A DNA stretch of 8,163 nucleotides, taken from NCBI GenBank assembly GCA_029007575.1, contig JAQXIB010000130.1, positions 1-8,163 of the forward strand, in the 5' to 3' direction. This DNA is from Clostridiales bacterium. GTDB lineage: Bacteria; Bacillota; Clostridia; Oscillospirales; Ruminococcaceae. Shown piece after piece: positions 6,385-8,163 of the stretch; position 1 is the first letter of the stretch; every line of letters starts with the position of its first letter. The position numbers were made by a program, and so were the translations under genes. The notes under the pieces are model-generated. The model was given only the letters and a program-made list of their open reading frames with translations, ran no database searches and was not told where the DNA came from.

Positions 6385-6405
6385 GCCTTTCCTGCACTGA
6401 TTACA

Positions 6406-8163
6406 CTAAATTTGACTTAACCTTTGCAAAATTCCGGAGCTGTTCAAATCCACTCGCTGTACCTGCTCCGGCACAGTAATATCATTTCCGAGCGGAGACA
6501 TTTCTATCAGCCGGAGTTCATTTAGAATATCCAATATAAAACGGAACTTGCAATAATTCAGCTTTGTTCCCATGATTTTCATATAGAGCAATTCCACATC
6601 CTGATGAAATCCCCGATTCTTTTTTAACAGCTGATAAAGGAAGGCGATCTCATCCCGCGATGGCAAAATCCTACTTTTGAGCTTGGCGTCAACAGGCTCG
6701 CCCAGAGATAGTTTTTCATAAGTCATTTTTGCGCTGAAAAATTTAGATTCCGGGAAATCGGCCGGACGGATATCCTTGATTTTCACCGACACGCTTTTCC
6801 GTCCGTTATATTCGTTCACTCCCACCGAAGCCACCAAGTCCACGACATTCCCGAGCTCATAGCAAAAGCGATCGGTACTCATGCCGAAATAAAGTCCCTG
6901 AAAGCTTTTCTTATTTCCTGTTTCAAAAGTAATTTTGAGGTGTTTATTCTCCGAAAGCGGCGCAATCGACGAAATTTTTACCTGCTTTATCAAAAAAATC
7001 GGAGCCTGATTCTCTGCGCCGAACGGCTGCAGCATCTCCAACTGTTCAATATTTTCGACCGTCATCTCTTCTGCGGTCAACGTTCTGTCAATCATGTATG
7101 TATACTGCGGCATTTCATCAAAATATTCCCGCGCATACCGATTGATTTCCCGGGAAAAAGCCTCGATATTCTCCGCAAGCAGGCTAAAACCCGCCGCCTG
7201 CTTATGCCCGCCGTACTTCGTAAGCAGTGAGCTGCAGGCCGTTAACGCCTTAAACAGCGAAAAATCCCCGAAGCTGCGTGCGGAGCCGGTCGCTTCATCG
7301 CCGTCTATCGAAATCAACAAATTCGGTTTGGAAAATCGCTCCAAAATCTTTGCTGAAACGATCCCGATCACACCATGATGCCAGTTTTCTCCGGCAAGCA
7401 CCAAGACACGTTCCTTGAGCTTTTCGGGATGAGCGGACAGCATTCGCTCGATATCTTCCATGATCAGCGTTTCCTGCTGTTGTCGCTGTTTATTCAATTC
7501 ATTGATTTGCTGTGCCAACTCCGCCGCTTCTTCCTCATTTTCGCAAAGCAGCAGTTTCATTGCAAGGCGGGCAGAGCCCATGCGCCCGGCCGCATTAATA
7601 CGCGGAACAATCCCAAATGCAACATTTTCTGCCGTTAGAGTCTTATCCCCCAGTCCTGCCAGCTCCAGCAGCGCATTCAGCCCCATATTTTCGGTATTCT
7701 GCAGCATCTGCAGACCGCGCTGCACCAGCTTGCGGTTTTCACCGGTAAGCGGTACTACATCGCCGATCGTGCCAATCGCCGCAAGATCCCCAAAGTACTC
7801 AACGGCACTGTCCATATTACCGTCCTCTAACGCCGCGACCAGCTTCAATGCCACCCCTGCACCGCAAAGATAACGGTAAGGACTATCGCAGTCTTTTCTG
7901 TGCGGATCGACTACTGCCACCGCGTCGGGCAAAGCATCTCCAGGCTGGTGATGGTCGGTAATCACGATATCCATTCCCAGGCGTTTCGCCAAGCCCACTT
8001 CCGCAATGGCCGAAATGCCGTTGTCCACCGTCACAATTAATTGAACGCCCTGCTCCGATAAGCTCTGTACCGCCGCCGCATTCAGTCCATATCCTTCCCC
8101 ATCGCGCTCCGGTATATAGTATACCACATCTGCCCCGATCGAAACAAAATACTGATATAAAAT
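6406..8163 (-). CDS. recJ: Single-stranded-DNA-specific exonuclease RecJ (5' part beyond the window)
   Basis: RecJ degrades single-stranded DNA 5' to 3' in recombination and mismatch/base-excision repair, using divalent metal in a DHH active site. The frame stays open to the right edge; 585 residues are visible. The true start and the first DHH-family motif (DxDG) lie outside. Visible in order: VYYIPERDGEGYGL; TVDNGI at about residues 45-50; VITDHHQPG, with the DHH signature at about 70-72; YRYLCGAGVALKL; FGIVPRINAAGRMGSA; then the DHHA1 domain with HHGVIGIVSAKI from about 262 and KYGGHKQAAGF at about 316-326. An OB-fold-like segment follows (VDLVASVGVNEYNGRKSVSVKIKDIRP), then a C-terminal extension of about 120 residues ending at TAG. 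The GTG at 8127 is only the first in-frame start-like codon and is not the real start, because RecJ-like sequence continues upstream of it. rsh begins 21 nt downstream; apt, which often separates these genes in Firmicutes, is absent. Confidence 0.95.
   Translation of the reverse strand: MLYQYFVSIGADVVYYIPERDGEGYGLNAAAVQSLSEQGVQLIVTVDNGISAIAEVGLAKRLGMDIVITDHHQPGDALPDAVAVVDPHRKDCDSPYRYLCGAGVALKLVAALEDGNMDSAVEYFGDLAAIGTIGDVVPLTGENRKLVQRGLQMLQNTENMGLNALLELAGLGDKTLTAENVAFGIVPRINAAGRMGSARLAMKLLLCENEEEAAELAQQINELNKQRQQQETLIMEDIERMLSAHPEKLKERVLVLAGENWHHGVIGIVSAKILERFSKPNLLISIDGDEATGSARSFGDFSLFKALTACSSLLTKYGGHKQAAGFSLLAENIEAFSREINRYAREYFDEMPQYTYMIDRTLTAEEMTVENIEQLEMLQPFGAENQAPIFLIKQVKISSIAPLSENKHLKITFETGNKKSFQGLYFGMSTDRFCYELGNVVDLVASVGVNEYNGRKSVSVKIKDIRPADFPESKFFSAKMTYEKLSLGEPVDAKLKSRILPSRDEIAFLYQLLKKNRGFHQDVELLYMKIMGTKLNYCKFRFILDILNELRLIEMSPLGNDITVPEQVQRVDLNSSGILQRLSQI

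Noticed and set aside
1..8163. Defence system, mobile element, CRISPR array or tRNA/rRNA
   Set aside because: No transposase, integrase, spaced repeats, cloverleaf or rRNA sequence is visible; all gene products are core chromosomal families except the unnamed zinc-ribbon protein.

Overview
This window looks like an ordinary chromosomal stretch from a mid-GC anaerobic Firmicute, probably class Clostridia (Oscillospirales/Lachnospirales-like). The basis is a HemZ-type radical SAM protein, a single long Rel/Spo homologue with the bifunctional RFKD signature, AGGAGG-like ribosome binding sites, and the recJ - rsh - metallo-beta-lactamase-fold hydrolase - hemZ order common in Clostridia. The taxonomic placement is inference from protein character; there is no rRNA in the window. 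Every supported gene is on the minus strand, so transcription runs from high to low coordinates.

Region 8163-1057 is one tightly packed block, probably a single operon whose promoter lies beyond the right edge. In transcription order it holds recJ (5' end cut off), rsh (ppGpp synthetase/hydrolase), a small glyoxalase-II-like hydrolase, hemZ, and a P-loop uridine-kinase-family protein. Gaps are 21, 63 and 44 nt; the last pair overlaps by 32-47 nt. The apt and dtd genes that often sit beside rsh in Clostridia are absent here. The genes do not form one pathway: they cover DNA repair, the stringent response, metabolite detoxification, a tetrapyrrole-linked radical SAM enzyme and nucleoside/sugar phosphorylation.

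Region 1056-818 is the only sizeable non-coding gap (about 240 nt). It has no clear terminator for the kinase gene. It carries a perfect TATAAT -10 box with a tandem 10-bp repeat over its -35 region, a perfect AT-rich 10-bp palindrome that also fills the 19-bp spacer of a second candidate promoter, and a set of mutually competing or pseudoknot-forming complementary segments ending just before the Shine-Dalgarno of the next gene. This leader is the most interesting part of the window.

Region 817-1 holds a small zinc-ribbon protein with a coiled-coil-like middle and an unusual Cys/Asp-rich tail, then a strong terminator-like hairpin, then the first 87 codons of a purine nucleoside phosphorylase that runs off the left edge. 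I see no mobile element, CRISPR array, tRNA or rRNA, and no convincing wholly new system. The leader and the Cys-rich tail are the places worth checking.
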